NCBI GenBank assembly: GCA_947445115.1
Contig: CANFCG010000001.1
Coordinates: 1 to 64,000 of the forward strand
Direction: 5' to 3'
Length of the DNA: 64,000 bases
DNA from: Comamonadaceae bacterium
Lineage (GTDB): Bacteria > Pseudomonadota > Gammaproteobacteria > Burkholderiales > Burkholderiaceae_C
The position numbers and the translations under genes were made by a program. Positions 10,247 to 19,914 of the stretch are shown here, one piece after another (the first letter of the stretch is position 1; the number at the start of each line of letters is the position of its first letter). The notes below the pieces were generated by a model that was given only the letters and a program-made list of their open reading frames with translations, ran no database searches and had not been told where the DNA came from.

Positions 10247-11302
10247 CTAAGCATAGGAGTCAGCATAGTTTGCTTGGATAGTTTGTACCTCAGCCAAGGA
10301 TCGCATAAAGGCTTGAACACACGCGGGATCTAACTGCTGCCCCGCCATGGTATCTAATTCTGAGAGGGCTTCGGTGAGTGTCCATGCTTTTTTATAAGGC
10401 CGCGCTGATGTCAGCGCATCAAAAACATCGGCAGTTGCGACAATTCTCGCTTCGATTGGAATTTGCTCTTTGGATAAACCGTTGGGGTAGCCTTTGCCGC
10501 TCCATGCTTCATGGTGATTTAATGCGATGATGGCCCCTAATTTCAAAATAGGTGTTTGGCAACTTTCCAAAATGGCGTAACCGTAGTTCGTATGTCGCCT
10601 CATTTCCGCCCACTCATCAGGTGTTAATTTCCCCTTCTTCAAGAGAATATTGTCGGGGATTCCAATCTTTCCGACGTCATGCATGGGTGCCGCCAAATAA
10701 ATATTTTCTGCCTCATCCTCTGAGAAGCCCATATTCCTGGCAATCAAACGTGAAAATAATGCCATGCGAGTCAAATGAAACCCAGTGACCGGATCGCGTG
10801 ATTCTGCTGCTTTAGCAAGAACTAAAAGGCTTTCGCGTTCACGCAGAGCCAGTTCGAGCGTCATTTCTCGTACGCCTTTTCTTAGTTCGGCATTATGGTC
10901 AATGAGCGACTTAGAAATTTGATGCAAGGAAATGAGGTTCCTTGCGCGAGCAATAAGCTCAGAAGCATCGACCGGTTTCATCAAAAAATCTACCACGCCC
11001 AAATCAAGAAGTCGATGTTTAACTTGCGGATCGGATGAGGAGGTCACCATCAATATGGGCGTATTTTTGCCATTTGGCAAATCACGATACCGTTGAATGA
11101 ACGCTAATCCATCCATTTCGGGCATCATGTAATCGACGATGACCAAATCCCAGTCATGTTTAGTGGAGAGTTCTAAGGCATGAATGGCTGAATGGCATGA
11201 TTGGATTTTGGCTTCTGGCAACTTCCCAACGACGCTCTTGAGATACACCAGATTTAAGGTTTGATCGTCCACTAACAAAATCTGTGTCATAGCGATGTCC
11301 AT
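10247..11302 (-). CDS. Response regulator with HD-GYP c-di-GMP phosphodiesterase domain (RpfG-like)
   Basis: Two-domain cytoplasmic regulator of 351 residues. The receiver (about 6-125) has Asp57 in LVIVDYMMPEMDG and Lys109 in FLMKPVD. The HD-GYP domain (about 155-340) keeps the catalytic HD at 208-209 (MHDVGKIGIPDNI), HHE at 263-265 and the GYP triad at 271-273 (GKGYPNGL), so it should hydrolyse cyclic di-GMP. A helical linker with ELALRERESLLVL joins them. Start is ATG 11300-11302; Met5 (11290) is possible. Transcribed just ahead of the hybrid kinase. A perfect 7-bp dyad lies 8 bp upstream (11310-11327). Together with the kinase and Hpt protein it suggests a c-di-GMP phosphorelay. Confidence 0.9.
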   Translation of the reverse strand: MDIAMTQILLVDDQTLNLVYLKSVVGKLPEAKIQSCHSAIHALELSTKHDWDLVIVDYMMPEMDGLAFIQRYRDLPNGKNTPILMVTSSSDPQVKHRLLDLGVVDFLMKPVDASELIARARNLISLHQISKSLIDHNAELRKGVREMTLELALRERESLLVLAKAAESRDPVTGFHLTRMALFSRLIARNMGFSEDEAENIYLAAPMHDVGKIGIPDNILLKKGKLTPDEWAEMRRHTNYGYAILESCQTPILKLGAIIALNHHEAWSGKGYPNGLSKEQIPIEARIVATADVFDALTSARPYKKAWTLTEALSELDTMAGQQLDPACVQAFMRSLAEVQTIQANYADSYA

Positions 11303-11309
11303 TCAGTTA

Positions 11310-11327
11310 AATGATTTAAGAATCATT
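11310..11327. promoter_or_regulatory. Dyad AATGATT-4-AATCATT, candidate operator
   Basis: A perfect 7-bp inverted repeat with a 4-nt centre sits immediately upstream of the HD-GYP regulator start, in the 101-bp divergent space shared with aroC. Its position over the expected 5' untranslated region would suit a repressor site or an mRNA hairpin close to the ribosome-binding site. The region is AT-rich, so chance is possible. Confidence 0.3.
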
Positions 11328-11403
11328 CTAACGAGCCTGCCTTCATCACGCTTAAAATTGAAAGTCAATATTCAATCAAAATTGTCACAACAATCCCTTC
11401 ATC

Positions 11404-12495
11404 ATGTCCGGCAACACCTTTGGCAATTTATTTGCTGTTACTAATTTTGGCGAGTCACACGGCCCTGCGATTGGCTGTGTGATTGATGGCTGCCCTCCGG
11501 GGATGGCTTTATCAGAAGCGGATATTCAAGGCGATCTCGATCGCCGTCGTCCTGGCACAAGCCGCCATGTGACGCAGCGTGCCGAGCCTGATTTGGTTCA
11601 AATTTTATCAGGCGTGTACGAGGGGAAAACCACGGGTACGCCGATTGCGCTCTTGATTCAAAACACCGATCAGCGCAGCAAAGATTACAGCAACATTTTG
11701 CAAAGTTTTCGTCCTGGTCATGCGGACTTCACCTATTTCAATAAATATGGGCTACGCGATCCTCGCGGCGGCGGACGTTCATCCGCACGGCTGACCGCGC
11801 CTATGGTGGCAGCTGGCGCTGTCGCTAAGAAATGGTTATTTGAAAAGTACGGCACTACATTTAAGGGCTGCATGACGCAAATTGGTGAGATGCCAATTGC
11901 GTTTGAATCTTGGGAGCATGTGCCTGCCAACCCTTTCTATGCGCCGATTAGCGACGTATCTGCCTTGGAAGCCTTGATGGATGGGCTGCGCAAGGCTGGG
12001 GACTCGTGCGGGGCACGTCTGCGGGTGGTCGCGAGCAACATGCCTGTGGGGCTAGGTCAGCCGCTGTTCGATAAGTTGGATGCCGATATTGCTTACGCCA
12101 TGATGGGCGTGAATGCTGTGAAGGGCGTTGAAATTGGCGCGGGATTCGCCAGCGTCGCCCAGCGCGGCACGACGCACGGCGATGAGATTGAAATGCTTGA
12201 TGTGAACGGCGTGAGAAAAGTCCACTTCAAAACCAATAACGCAGGCGGCGTTTTGGGCGGCATCAGCACAGGGCAAGATTTGGAAGTGAGCGTGGCGATC
12301 AAACCGACCAGTTCCATCTTTTCACCCAAGCAGTCGATTGATACGGCTGGCAACGCAGTCGAAGTGGTCACCAAGGGTAGACACGACCCGTGCGTGGGTA
12401 TTCGTGCGACGCCGATTTTGGAAGCGATGCTGGCGCTGGTGGTGATGGAGCATGCGCTGCAACATCGCGCTCAATGCGGTGAAGCTGCTAAATAG
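11404..12495 (+). CDS. aroC: Chorismate synthase AroC
   Basis: Last step of the shikimate pathway: 5-enolpyruvylshikimate 3-phosphate to chorismate, using reduced FMN, in the cytoplasm. The 363-residue sequence is a close match to the family from end to end: [19 protein letters not shown] at residues 13-31, [36 protein letters not shown] and the GGGRSSAR flavin-binding loop, with [16 protein letters not shown] near the C-terminus. The ATG at 11404 follows ATCCCTTCATC and has only a weak ribosome-binding site. It starts a short plus-strand run with the MFS permease gene 20 bp downstream. Confidence 0.97.
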   Translation: MSGNTFGNLFAVTNFGESHGPAIGCVIDGCPPGMALSEADIQGDLDRRRPGTSRHVTQRAEPDLVQILSGVYEGKTTGTPIALLIQNTDQRSKDYSNILQSFRPGHADFTYFNKYGLRDPRGGGRSSARLTAPMVAAGAVAKKWLFEKYGTTFKGCMTQIGEMPIAFESWEHVPANPFYAPISDVSALEALMDGLRKAGDSCGARLRVVASNMPVGLGQPLFDKLDADIAYAMMGVNAVKGVEIGAGFASVAQRGTTHGDEIEMLDVNGVRKVHFKTNNAGGVLGGISTGQDLEVSVAIKPTSSIFSPKQSIDTAGNAVEVVTKGRHDPCVGIRATPILEAMLALVVMEHALQHRAQCGEAAK

Positions 12496-12515
12496 GACGT
12501 GCTTCGGGCAGCTTG

Positions 12516-13736
12516 GTGAATAGAAAACACTTCCTCCCGTTCGCTGTCATGTCGGCAGCGTATTACGGGCACATCGGGTTCTTTAATCCTTACCTGCCGC
12601 TGTGGCTAAAAGATCTTGGGTTGCCGATATTGACCATCAGCATCTTGACGTCGATTCAGGCTTGGACGCGGCTTTTTGCTCCCTACGCGTGGGGCTGGCT
12701 GGCGGATACAACAGGTGAGCGCATCAAAATCCTGCGCTATAGCTCGGTCGTTGCGCTTTTGTGCTCGCTAGGCTTTTTGTGGCAAAGCGCCATCGAATCA
12801 AGCTTGGTGTGGTTGGTGCTCGTGCTTTTGTTGATGTTCACGCATACCAGTTCGATGATTCCGATGACCGAGGCTGCGATGGTGCATTTGGTGAGCCCGA
12901 CGGGTGCGCTGGATGCCAAGCGCTATGGGCGGATTCGCGTCTGGGGTTCGATTGGGTTTTTAGTCATGGTGTTTGCCTCGGGTGCGTGGTTCGAGCGGTT
13001 TTCGATTAAAGACTTTCCGTATTGGACGATTGCCTCGTTGGCGGTGGTGATGCTGGCCATTTGGTGGTTGCCGAATTTGAAAGAGGCATCGTTCGCTTAC
13101 AAAGAGAAATCGAGCGAGAAAGCGCCTATTCAGCCCATCGCGCCTATCTTGCGCTTGCCCGAAGTGCGTTGGTTTTTTGTGAGCCAATTCTTTCACGTGC
13201 TCGCGCACATGAGCATCTACATTTTTCTCTCGCTGTATTTAGATTCGCTGGGTTACAGCAAAACTTTTATTGGCCTGATGTGGGCGTTGTCCATCGTGAT
13301 GGAGATTGCTTGGTTTTATACGCAAGGGCGCTGGATTCCGAAGCTCTCGCTGCGCAAATGGCTCTTGGTCACGGCAGCCGTGATGGTGCTGCGCATGACG
13401 ATGATGGCAGGCGCGCCCCAGTATGTGCTCGTGCTATTTGCGGCGCAGTGCCTACACGCGCTCACGTTTACTGCGCACCACACGGCGTGCATTGCGCTGA
13501 TCTCACATCACTTTCCAGGCAATTTGCGTGGACGAGGGCAGGCGCTGTTTACTTCGATTGGTTACGGCTTTACGGGTGTGACGGCTGGCTTGGCAGGTGG
13601 TTGGCTATCCACCCACTACGGACTGCAAAGTGTGTTTTGGGCATCAGCGGTTTGCGCCGTTTTGGCTATGGTTGCGGCTTGGCGGGCGCTGCAATTCGGA
13701 TCTTCTACAGAGACCCCTCAAACATCATCACACTAA
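12516..13736 (+). CDS. MFS transporter, HcaT/NupG-like (MFS_1_like)
   Basis: Inner-membrane transporter of the major facilitator superfamily, about 406 residues and 12 spans. The N-terminus MSAAYYGHIGFFNPYLPLWL followed by the WLADTTGER loop resembles the 3-phenylpropionate/nucleoside-like MFS_1_like group. The direction of transport and the substrate cannot be inferred. The start is uncertain: no ATG precedes the first span without cutting into it, so GTG 12516 (or TTG 12513) is chosen over ATG 12549, which would leave a very short N-terminus. Follows aroC by 20 bp and overlaps the 3' end of convergent moeA by 32 nt. Confidence 0.82.
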   Translation: MNRKHFLPFAVMSAAYYGHIGFFNPYLPLWLKDLGLPILTISILTSIQAWTRLFAPYAWGWLADTTGERIKILRYSSVVALLCSLGFLWQSAIESSLVWLVLVLLLMFTHTSSMIPMTEAAMVHLVSPTGALDAKRYGRIRVWGSIGFLVMVFASGAWFERFSIKDFPYWTIASLAVVMLAIWWLPNLKEASFAYKEKSSEKAPIQPIAPILRLPEVRWFFVSQFFHVLAHMSIYIFLSLYLDSLGYSKTFIGLMWALSIVMEIAWFYTQGRWIPKLSLRKWLLVTAAVMVLRMTMMAGAPQYVLVLFAAQCLHALTFTAHHTACIALISHHFPGNLRGRGQALFTSIGYGFTGVTAGLAGGWLSTHYGLQSVFWASAVCAVLAMVAAWRALQFGSSTETPQTSSH

Positions 13737-14988
13737 CCAGATCACCAGCAGCGACATCACTTTGTTTATGCGCTAGAACGATCAGCCCATTGGCTTGCAC
13801 CATTGAGCTTAGTATGCCCGAGCCCTGATTGCCGGTGATTTCAACGACCAGCTCGCCATGCTCGTTCGTGCGGACGATGCCTCGCTGATACTCGGTTCGG
13901 CCTGCTTTTTTGCGAATCGCCATTGTTGATTTGGCTTGCAGCATCGGTAGCGGCTTGACATTTGCGCCCATCATTTGCAAGAGTGCAGGGCGCACGAGTG
14001 CTAAGAAGGTGACCATGACGGCGACAGGATTACCGGGGAGTCCAAAGAGCACAGCTTTTGAGCCATCGGCTCGCTTGAGCGTTCCCACTGCCATTGGGCG
14101 ACCTGGACGCATGGCGATGCGCCAAAACTCCACGTCGCCAAGCGTTCGCATCATTGTTTTCGTGTGATCGGCTTCTCCCACGCTGACACCGCCGCTGGTG
14201 ATGACGACATCGGCACTCGTGCAAGCCTTATGGAATTTGGCTTCCAGAGCATCTTTGTCGTCAGGCACCACGCCTAAATCGACAATATCAACGCCCAGTT
14301 TGGTGAGCATGCCAAACACCGTATAGCGGTTGGAGTCGTACACAGCGCCTTCGCGTGACGACTCGCCAAGACTCAAAATTTCGTCACCCGTAGAGAAGTA
14401 GGCGACCCGCAAGCGTTTAAACACGGAGACTTGTGCAAGACCAAGGCTGGCGATCAATCCCAGAGCTGCAGGCGTGATGCAGCTGCCTTTGCATAGCGCA
14501 ACCGAGCCTTGCATCAAATCTTCGCCTGCTTTGCGGCGGTTATCGCCTGCAAAAATCGCTTTATGCGGAAATCGGATGGAAGGGCGAATGGAAGTACCTG
14601 CAAGGGTGACGAGTTCGGATGGCACAACAGTATCAGCCCCTGTTGGCATCACCGCGCCAGTGGTGATTTGCACGCACTCGTTGCTACCTACGACACCGCT
14701 CCAAGCCTTACCAGCTAAGGCTTTCCCGATGATGACCAGCTCTAAAACACCATCGCCATCGTTGCATCCGCTAAAGCTGCTGGAATGAAAAGCGTAGCCA
14801 TCCATGGCCGAGTTGTCGTGCGGCGGCACATTGATGGGCGAGATGATGTCTTTGGCCAGCACGCGTCCCAATGCCTGATGCAGCGGTACGTCGGTCTCGA
14901 TCCTGTCCATTGCGAGCACAAGTTGTTGTAGAGATGCCTCTGCTGCTTCAATAGAGATCGATATTTGTTCGTTTGAATCGTTTTTCAT
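13705..14988 (-). CDS. moeA: Molybdopterin molybdenumtransferase MoeA
   Basis: Inserts molybdenum into adenylylated molybdopterin to finish molybdenum cofactor. The 427 residues show VPPHDNSAMDGYAF near 55-68, GAVMPTGADTVVPSE, the MoCF signature region SGGVSVGEADHTKT, and LFGLPGNPVAVMVTF. All are hallmarks of MoeA. Start ATG 14986-14988 lacks a clear purine-rich ribosome-binding site. No other cofactor-synthesis gene and no molybdoenzyme gene is in the window. Its 3' end overlaps the convergent MFS gene by 32 nt. The gene is divergent from asd with an 88-bp gap in which I see no strong promoter boxes. Confidence 0.94.
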   Translation of the reverse strand: MKNDSNEQISISIEAAEASLQQLVLAMDRIETDVPLHQALGRVLAKDIISPINVPPHDNSAMDGYAFHSSSFSGCNDGDGVLELVIIGKALAGKAWSGVVGSNECVQITTGAVMPTGADTVVPSELVTLAGTSIRPSIRFPHKAIFAGDNRRKAGEDLMQGSVALCKGSCITPAALGLIASLGLAQVSVFKRLRVAYFSTGDEILSLGESSREGAVYDSNRYTVFGMLTKLGVDIVDLGVVPDDKDALEAKFHKACTSADVVITSGGVSVGEADHTKTMMRTLGDVEFWRIAMRPGRPMAVGTLKRADGSKAVLFGLPGNPVAVMVTFLALVRPALLQMMGANVKPLPMLQAKSTMAIRKKAGRTEYQRGIVRTNEHGELVVEITGNQGSGILSSMVQANGLIVLAHKQSDVAAGDLVSVMMFEGSL

Positions 14989-15076
14989 AGGGAGAACTGG
15001 CGGGAAAAGGCGAAAAGTAGCCTCTAGTCAACTAAAATAGACCTCTTTTGTAACCCTGTAGCTTAAAGGTTTTGAG

Positions 15077-16234
15077 ATGAAAGTTGGTAATGTTGTTGGT
15101 TTAGTCGGTTGGCGCGGCATGGTGGGATCGGTTTTGATTGATCGCATGATTGCTGAAGGTGACTTCGATCTCATCGAGCCGATCTTTTTTTCTACCTCTA
15201 ATGCAGGTGGACGTGCGCCTGCGCAAGCCAAAAACGAAACTAAATTGCAAGACGGTTTCGATATTGCAACACTCAAAAAATGCGACATCATCATCACCGC
15301 CCAAGGCGGCGATTACACGACCGAGGTTTACCCTAAGCTTCGCGCCTCAGGCTGGACGGGTTACTGGATTGACGCGGCTAAAACGCTGCGCATGAACAAA
15401 GATTCTGTCATTGTGCTCGATCCCGTCAATCGCAATGTGATTGATGCGGCCTTAGCTCGCGGTGTCAAAGACTACATCGGCGGTAACTGTACGGTCAGCT
15501 GCATGCTCATGGGCGTGGGGGGGGTGTTTAAGGCGGGCTTGGTCGAGTGGATGAATGCGCACACTTACCAAGCGGCATCGGGCGGCGGCGCAGCCAATAT
15601 GCGGGAACTCATTACGCAGTATGGCTCGCTGTATTCAGAAGTCAAAGATTTGCTGGATGACCCCAAGTCCGCCATCTTGGAGATTGACCGCAAGATTACA
15701 AACAAACAGCGTACGTTTAGTGCGGCCGAGACGGAGCATTTCCGCGGCGTGCCACTCGGTGGCAATTTGATTCCTTGGATTGATCGCGACAACGGCGACG
15801 GTACTAGCCTTGAGGAGTGGAAGGGCGGCGCAGAGACCAATAAGATTCTCGGACTTGGCGCTGATTTTGGCTCTAGCCCCGAGTTTGCAGCGATCCCCAT
15901 TGACGAGACCTGCGTGCGCGTGGGGGCAATGCGCTGCCATTCGCAGTCGCTCACCTTTAAGCTTAAAAAGAATGTGCCGCTAGCTGATTTAGAAGCCATC
16001 ATTGCCAACGACAACGCTTGGGTGAAATATGTGCCTAACGTACGCGAAGAGACTGAACGACACTTAACCCCTGCGATGGTTGCTGGCTCACTGCAAATCC
16101 CTGTTGGACGCGTCCGCAAATTGGCAATGGGACCTGAGTATCTTGGCGCGTTTACTATTGGCGATCAATTGCTATGGGGCGCTGCCGAGCCACTGCGCCG
16201 TATGCTACGCATACTCCTACAATCCCCCCTATGA
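15077..16234 (+). CDS. asd: Aspartate-semialdehyde dehydrogenase Asd
   Basis: Reduces aspartyl phosphate to aspartate semialdehyde with NADPH, the branch point to lysine, diaminopimelate, threonine and methionine. The 385 residues begin with the Rossmann motif [10 protein letters not shown] (8-17); the catalytic cysteine is Cys138 in [12 protein letters not shown], and [11 protein letters not shown] and the late [11 protein letters not shown] segment (catalytic His) are present. This is the gammaproteobacterial-type Asd. AAAGG about 8 nt before the ATG is the ribosome-binding site. The stop overlaps the fimV start in ATGA (16231-16234), so it is coupled to the fimV-truA-trpFBA-accD series seen in Burkholderiales. 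Confidence 0.95.
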   Translation: MKVGNVVGLVGWRGMVGSVLIDRMIAEGDFDLIEPIFFSTSNAGGRAPAQAKNETKLQDGFDIATLKKCDIIITAQGGDYTTEVYPKLRASGWTGYWIDAAKTLRMNKDSVIVLDPVNRNVIDAALARGVKDYIGGNCTVSCMLMGVGGVFKAGLVEWMNAHTYQAASGGGAANMRELITQYGSLYSEVKDLLDDPKSAILEIDRKITNKQRTFSAAETEHFRGVPLGGNLIPWIDRDNGDGTSLEEWKGGAETNKILGLGADFGSSPEFAAIPIDETCVRVGAMRCHSQSLTFKLKKNVPLADLEAIIANDNAWVKYVPNVREETERHLTPAMVAGSLQIPVGRVRKLAMGPEYLGAFTIGDQLLWGAAEPLRRMLRILLQSPL

Positions 16235-18375
16235 ACAGACCTATTCTCCTTAGCCGATTAGTCGTCTCCTTAGGGTTGACATTTTCGATGAGTGCCCAAG
16301 CTTTAACGCTGGGCAAGCTATCGGTATTGTCCTCACTAGGGCAGCCTTTGATTGCGGAGATTGAAGTCCCTGACATTTCTGCTGAAGAGTCCAACTCGAT
16401 TCGTGTCGGCATAGCTAGTGCAGAGGCTTTTAAATCTGCGGGATTGGATTACACGCCAGCCGTTGCACAAATGAATGTGGTCGGTAAGCGCCGTACCGAT
16501 GGCCGCGCCATATTAGAACTTAGGAGTGCACAGCCGATCACGGCGCCTTATTTGGACTTGGTTTTAGAGGTAACTTGGAATGCAGGTCGCATGCTGCGTG
16601 ACTACACCGTACTGCTAGATCCACCTGCGACCAGTACACAAGCGCTTGTGGTTCCTGTTCCGACGTTGCCAATCCAGTCAATGAGTTTAGCGACAGATGT
16701 GCAGTCTGCACCTGTGCCCAGCGTATCGCAGGCATCTGCAACAGAATTGCCGCCACTTGCGTCGGCCACACCTGCGCCATTACCGAATGTGCGAGCGGCT
16801 ACAAGACCTGTTGCACTCAAAGGTGTAACAACCAAGCGCGGCGACACAGCGGCGGCATTAGCCAATAATAGTAGACCTGAAGGTGTATCACTCGATCAAA
16901 TGTTAGTGGCGATGCTGCGTCGCAATCCGAATGCTTTTGTTGCGGGTAACGTCAATCGCTTAAAAACAGGAGTGTTGCTCGATGTGCCAAGTACCGATGA
17001 GATTCGAGCCATTACGCCATCCGCCGCGCGCAGCAGCATCCAAGCGCAAGCAGGTGACTTCAACGATTACCGTAAAAAACTATCTAGCAATGTCGTTGCT
17101 ACAGCCCCAGATGAATCTGGCCGAAGCGCATCCGGAAAAGTAGTGGCGCATGTGGCAGATCGACAGTCTGTCCCCACCAGTGATGATCGACTAACGCTGG
17201 CTAAGCCAATTGTTGGAAATAAAATAGTTTCTCCAGAAACAAAAATTGCACAAGAACACGCTGCTGCTGACAGTGCTGCGCGTACGACTGAGTTGAAAAA
17301 AAATATTGATGATTTGAGTAAATTGTCACCCGCCGTAGCCTTATCAGCAAGCGCGTCAGTTGCTCCAGCATCAGCGCCAATTACCGCCGCGGTGCCTCTG
17401 CCAGTGCCATTAGTGGCGGTTGTGCCTCCTCCATCTAAACCGCAAAATCGTCCGCCGCCGCCACCGTTAGAGAGTTCATTTTTGGATCAAATCATTATGA
17501 ATCCTCTGACGTTGCCGATTGCCGGTGGTGTCGGTCTGCTCGTGCTGGTAGCCGGCTGGCTAGGTATCCGTCGCCGCCGTAAATTTGCTTTTGGGCATAC
17601 ACAAATGCCTAGCCAAAATTTTTCAGCCACTCGCCAACCCAGTGACACTATTTTTGGCCCCATGGGTGCGAGCGATGTGGACACAAAAGAGTCGCCAGCT
17701 AGTACCACCATGGTGTATTCACCAAGCCAATTAGCCCCCACGACAGGTGACGTTGATCCAATTGCCGAGGCCGATGTTTATTTGGCTTATAACCGTGATG
17801 TGCAAGCTGAAGAAATTTTAAAAGCCGCTAAATTAGATACACCAACCCGTACCGATGTGCGACTCAAACTTCTAGAAATTTATGCTAAGCGTCGTGATAC
17901 TGAAGCCTTCAATGCTGATGCGCAAGACCTACACATGCTGACAGATGGTGCTGGTGCGGACTGGTATCGTGCCCGCGAACTTGCAAAGGACATTGGCTCG
18001 TCGTCTGCGTTGTTCAATGCATCGCCAGTCGAGTCCGCGCCTGCGCCTGTCTCGGCAGCTGCAACCGCACAGACAGAGCCTCATTTTCAATCCACCTCTG
18101 GGTTGATTGATTTTGATATGAATTCATTTTCACTTGATTTGCATGATTCTCCAGTTCCGGTCTCGGTCCCAGCCTCAGTGCATACGTTGTTGCCAGAGAC
18201 GGTATCTGCGTTTAATCTTGACGCTGTAGAAGATCCCAAATTAGCGCTTGCGGAAGAGTATCTATCCATTGGCGATCACGCAGGCGCTAGATCACTTATC
18301 GAAGAAGTGATACGTCAAAATGCTCATCCTCAAATTGTGACGCAAGCGCATCATATGCTTGCACGGCTGGGCTGA
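16231..18375 (+). CDS. fimV: FimV-family peptidoglycan-associated polarity protein
   Basis: Inner-membrane hub protein of the FimV/HubP family, linked to type IV pilus function, polar localisation and twitching. 714 residues from the ATG that overlaps the asd stop; a longer in-frame start at 16174 would place codons inside asd. Signal peptide residues 1-24 ending SMSAQA; FimV N-terminal domain [20 protein letters not shown]; LysM-like segment about 200-250 ([12 protein letters not shown]...[13 protein letters not shown]); long Ala/Pro-rich linker; membrane span about 430-447 ([19 protein letters not shown]) followed by RRRRK; C-terminal TPR/FimV domain ending in [17 protein letters not shown]. 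No pilus genes are nearby. Confidence 0.9.
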   Translation: MNRPILLSRLVVSLGLTFSMSAQALTLGKLSVLSSLGQPLIAEIEVPDISAEESNSIRVGIASAEAFKSAGLDYTPAVAQMNVVGKRRTDGRAILELRSAQPITAPYLDLVLEVTWNAGRMLRDYTVLLDPPATSTQALVVPVPTLPIQSMSLATDVQSAPVPSVSQASATELPPLASATPAPLPNVRAATRPVALKGVTTKRGDTAAALANNSRPEGVSLDQMLVAMLRRNPNAFVAGNVNRLKTGVLLDVPSTDEIRAITPSAARSSIQAQAGDFNDYRKKLSSNVVATAPDESGRSASGKVVAHVADRQSVPTSDDRLTLAKPIVGNKIVSPETKIAQEHAAADSAARTTELKKNIDDLSKLSPAVALSASASVAPASAPITAAVPLPVPLVAVVPPPSKPQNRPPPPPLESSFLDQIIMNPLTLPIAGGVGLLVLVAGWLGIRRRRKFAFGHTQMPSQNFSATRQPSDTIFGPMGASDVDTKESPASTTMVYSPSQLAPTTGDVDPIAEADVYLAYNRDVQAEEILKAAKLDTPTRTDVRLKLLEIYAKRRDTEAFNADAQDLHMLTDGAGADWYRARELAKDIGSSSALFNASPVESAPAPVSAAATAQTEPHFQSTSGLIDFDMNSFSLDLHDSPVPVSVPASVHTLLPETVSAFNLDAVEDPKLALAEEYLSIGDHAGARSLIEEVIRQNAHPQIVTQAHHMLARLG

Positions 18376-18380
18376 GTCTT

Positions 18381-19211
18381 TTGCGCTGGGCTTTAGGCGT
18401 TAGTTATCTTGGGACAGCCTATCACGGCTGGCAAAGCCAAGCAGACGGACAAACCGTCCAAGACAAATTAGAAGCAGCGCTTAATTTATTTGCAGATACA
18501 ACACCGCTGCTAACGCCAGAGTACCGGATTCATACGCTGTGTGCAGGGCGCACCGATTCTGGCGTTCATGGACACATGCAAGTTGTCCATTTCGATACTG
18601 ATGTGGTGCGAGACGCCGCATCATGGGTACGTGGCACCAATACGCATTTGCCCAAAGACATTGCCGTGCAGTGGGCAAAAGAAGTGCCACGCGAGTTCCA
18701 TTGCCGCGGTAGTGCCATCACTCGGCGTTATGCGTATTCGCTTTTAGAGTCCCATGTTCGTCCTAGCGTTGACGTAGGGCGTTTAGGCTGGGCGCATCGA
18801 TCGCTTGAGCTGGAACCCATGCGGCTTGCCGCGAACTATTTGCTGGGAGAGCATGACTTCACGTCCTTCCGTGCGTCGCAGTGCCAAGCGTTATCGCCTG
18901 TCAAAAACTTACTGAGCATTGACATTGCCTGCCGAGGTGAGCGTTATGCGGATCATGGGCAGCGCTATTGGCGCTTTGAGTTTGAGGGGAACGCCTTTTT
19001 GCACCACATGATTCGTAATATCATGGGCTGCTTAATCACCGTGGGGCAGGGCGCGGAATCTCCCGAATGGGTGAAAACTGTGTTGGACGCCAAAAGCCGC
19101 AAAGTTGCCGCACCTACTTTCTCACCTGATGGGCTCTATTTTTTAGGTCCTACCTATGACGCAAAATGGGGCTTGCCCATCACGCCTTTATTTACTTACG
19201 GACTGATATGA
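18381..19211 (+). CDS. truA: tRNA pseudouridine(38-40) synthase TruA
   Basis: Isomerises uridines 38-40 of the tRNA anticodon arm. The 276 residues have the nucleophile Asp59 in CAGRTDSGVHG and the N-terminal LGVSYLGTAYHGWQSQ. The start codon is TTG at 18381: it gives exactly the family's N-terminus, and no ATG is available before Tyr9. It lies 5 bp after the fimV stop and its own stop overlaps trpF in ATGA. The rare start codon may lower its expression within the operon. Confidence 0.94.
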   Translation: MRWALGVSYLGTAYHGWQSQADGQTVQDKLEAALNLFADTTPLLTPEYRIHTLCAGRTDSGVHGHMQVVHFDTDVVRDAASWVRGTNTHLPKDIAVQWAKEVPREFHCRGSAITRRYAYSLLESHVRPSVDVGRLGWAHRSLELEPMRLAANYLLGEHDFTSFRASQCQALSPVKNLLSIDIACRGERYADHGQRYWRFEFEGNAFLHHMIRNIMGCLITVGQGAESPEWVKTVLDAKSRKVAAPTFSPDGLYFLGPTYDAKWGLPITPLFTYGLI

Positions 19212-19897
19212 CAAAAATCAAGATCTGTGGACTCACCAGAGAGCAAGACGTCGATGCGGCAGTGCTTGCAGGCGTAGACGCGATTGGTTTTGTGATGTAT
19301 GCGCCCAGTCCAAGAGCGGTATCTATAGAACGTGCCGCCATGCTTGCCAAGCGCTTGCCACCTTTTGTGACCCCCGTTTTGCTCTTTGTCAATGAGCTGC
19401 AGGCCAATATTCATAAGGCCTGCGAGGCTATTCCAACTACGCTTTTGCAGCTCCATGGAGACGATGACATCGAAACGCCTGAATTTTGCGTATCGCTCAA
19501 ACGCCCTTTTATGAAAGCAGCGCGTATCCCCGTTGGCGAGGAGACGAGCTTTGACCTCGTAAAATACGCAGAGCGCTATAAAGACGCCTCAGCTATCTTG
19601 CTGGATACGCTGGTCACAGGTTACGGCGGCGGCGGCAAAACATTTAACTGGAATTCATTCAATTGGTCACAGCTTTCAACAAACGTCAGCCTTCCCCTCG
19701 TTTTGAGTGGTGGATTGACGCCTGCAAATGCCCGCGAAGGCATAGCCCTCGTTAAACCGTGGGCGGTGGATGTCAGTTCGGGCGTAGAAAGCGCACGCGG
19801 CATCAAAGACTCACAAAAAATAGCTGATTTTGTGGCAGCGGTTAAACAAGCCGACTACCAAGAAAGCCGATCGCCAAGCAAGTCAGTAGCCTTTTGA
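19208..19897 (+). CDS. trpF: Phosphoribosylanthranilate isomerase TrpF
   Basis: Third step of tryptophan synthesis, an Amadori rearrangement of phosphoribosyl anthranilate. A stand-alone 229-residue TIM barrel, as in betaproteobacteria (not fused to TrpC). Catalytic Cys7 lies in [10 protein letters not shown] and the general-acid Asp in [19 protein letters not shown]. Phosphate-binding [14 protein letters not shown] and the terminal [15 protein letters not shown] are intact. ATG 19208 overlaps the truA stop; an upstream in-frame ATG at 19166 lies within truA and is rejected. The gene is first of trpFBA. No leader peptide or attenuator is possible here because the genes overlap. Confidence 0.95.
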   Translation: MTKIKICGLTREQDVDAAVLAGVDAIGFVMYAPSPRAVSIERAAMLAKRLPPFVTPVLLFVNELQANIHKACEAIPTTLLQLHGDDDIETPEFCVSLKRPFMKAARIPVGEETSFDLVKYAERYKDASAILLDTLVTGYGGGGKTFNWNSFNWSQLSTNVSLPLVLSGGLTPANAREGIALVKPWAVDVSSGVESARGIKDSQKIADFVAAVKQADYQESRSPSKSVAF

Positions 19898-19914
19898 TCA
19901 TTTTTAATTTCCTT

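Noticed and set aside
11381-11394. Short dyad ATTGT-CACA-ACAAT before aroC as an operator
   Set aside because: Five-base arms in AT-rich DNA are too likely by chance, and no regulator context supports it.
15565-16119. 184-codon minus-strand frame opposite asd
   Set aside because: Antisense shadow of a well-conserved enzyme gene; no ribosome-binding site or recognisable domain.
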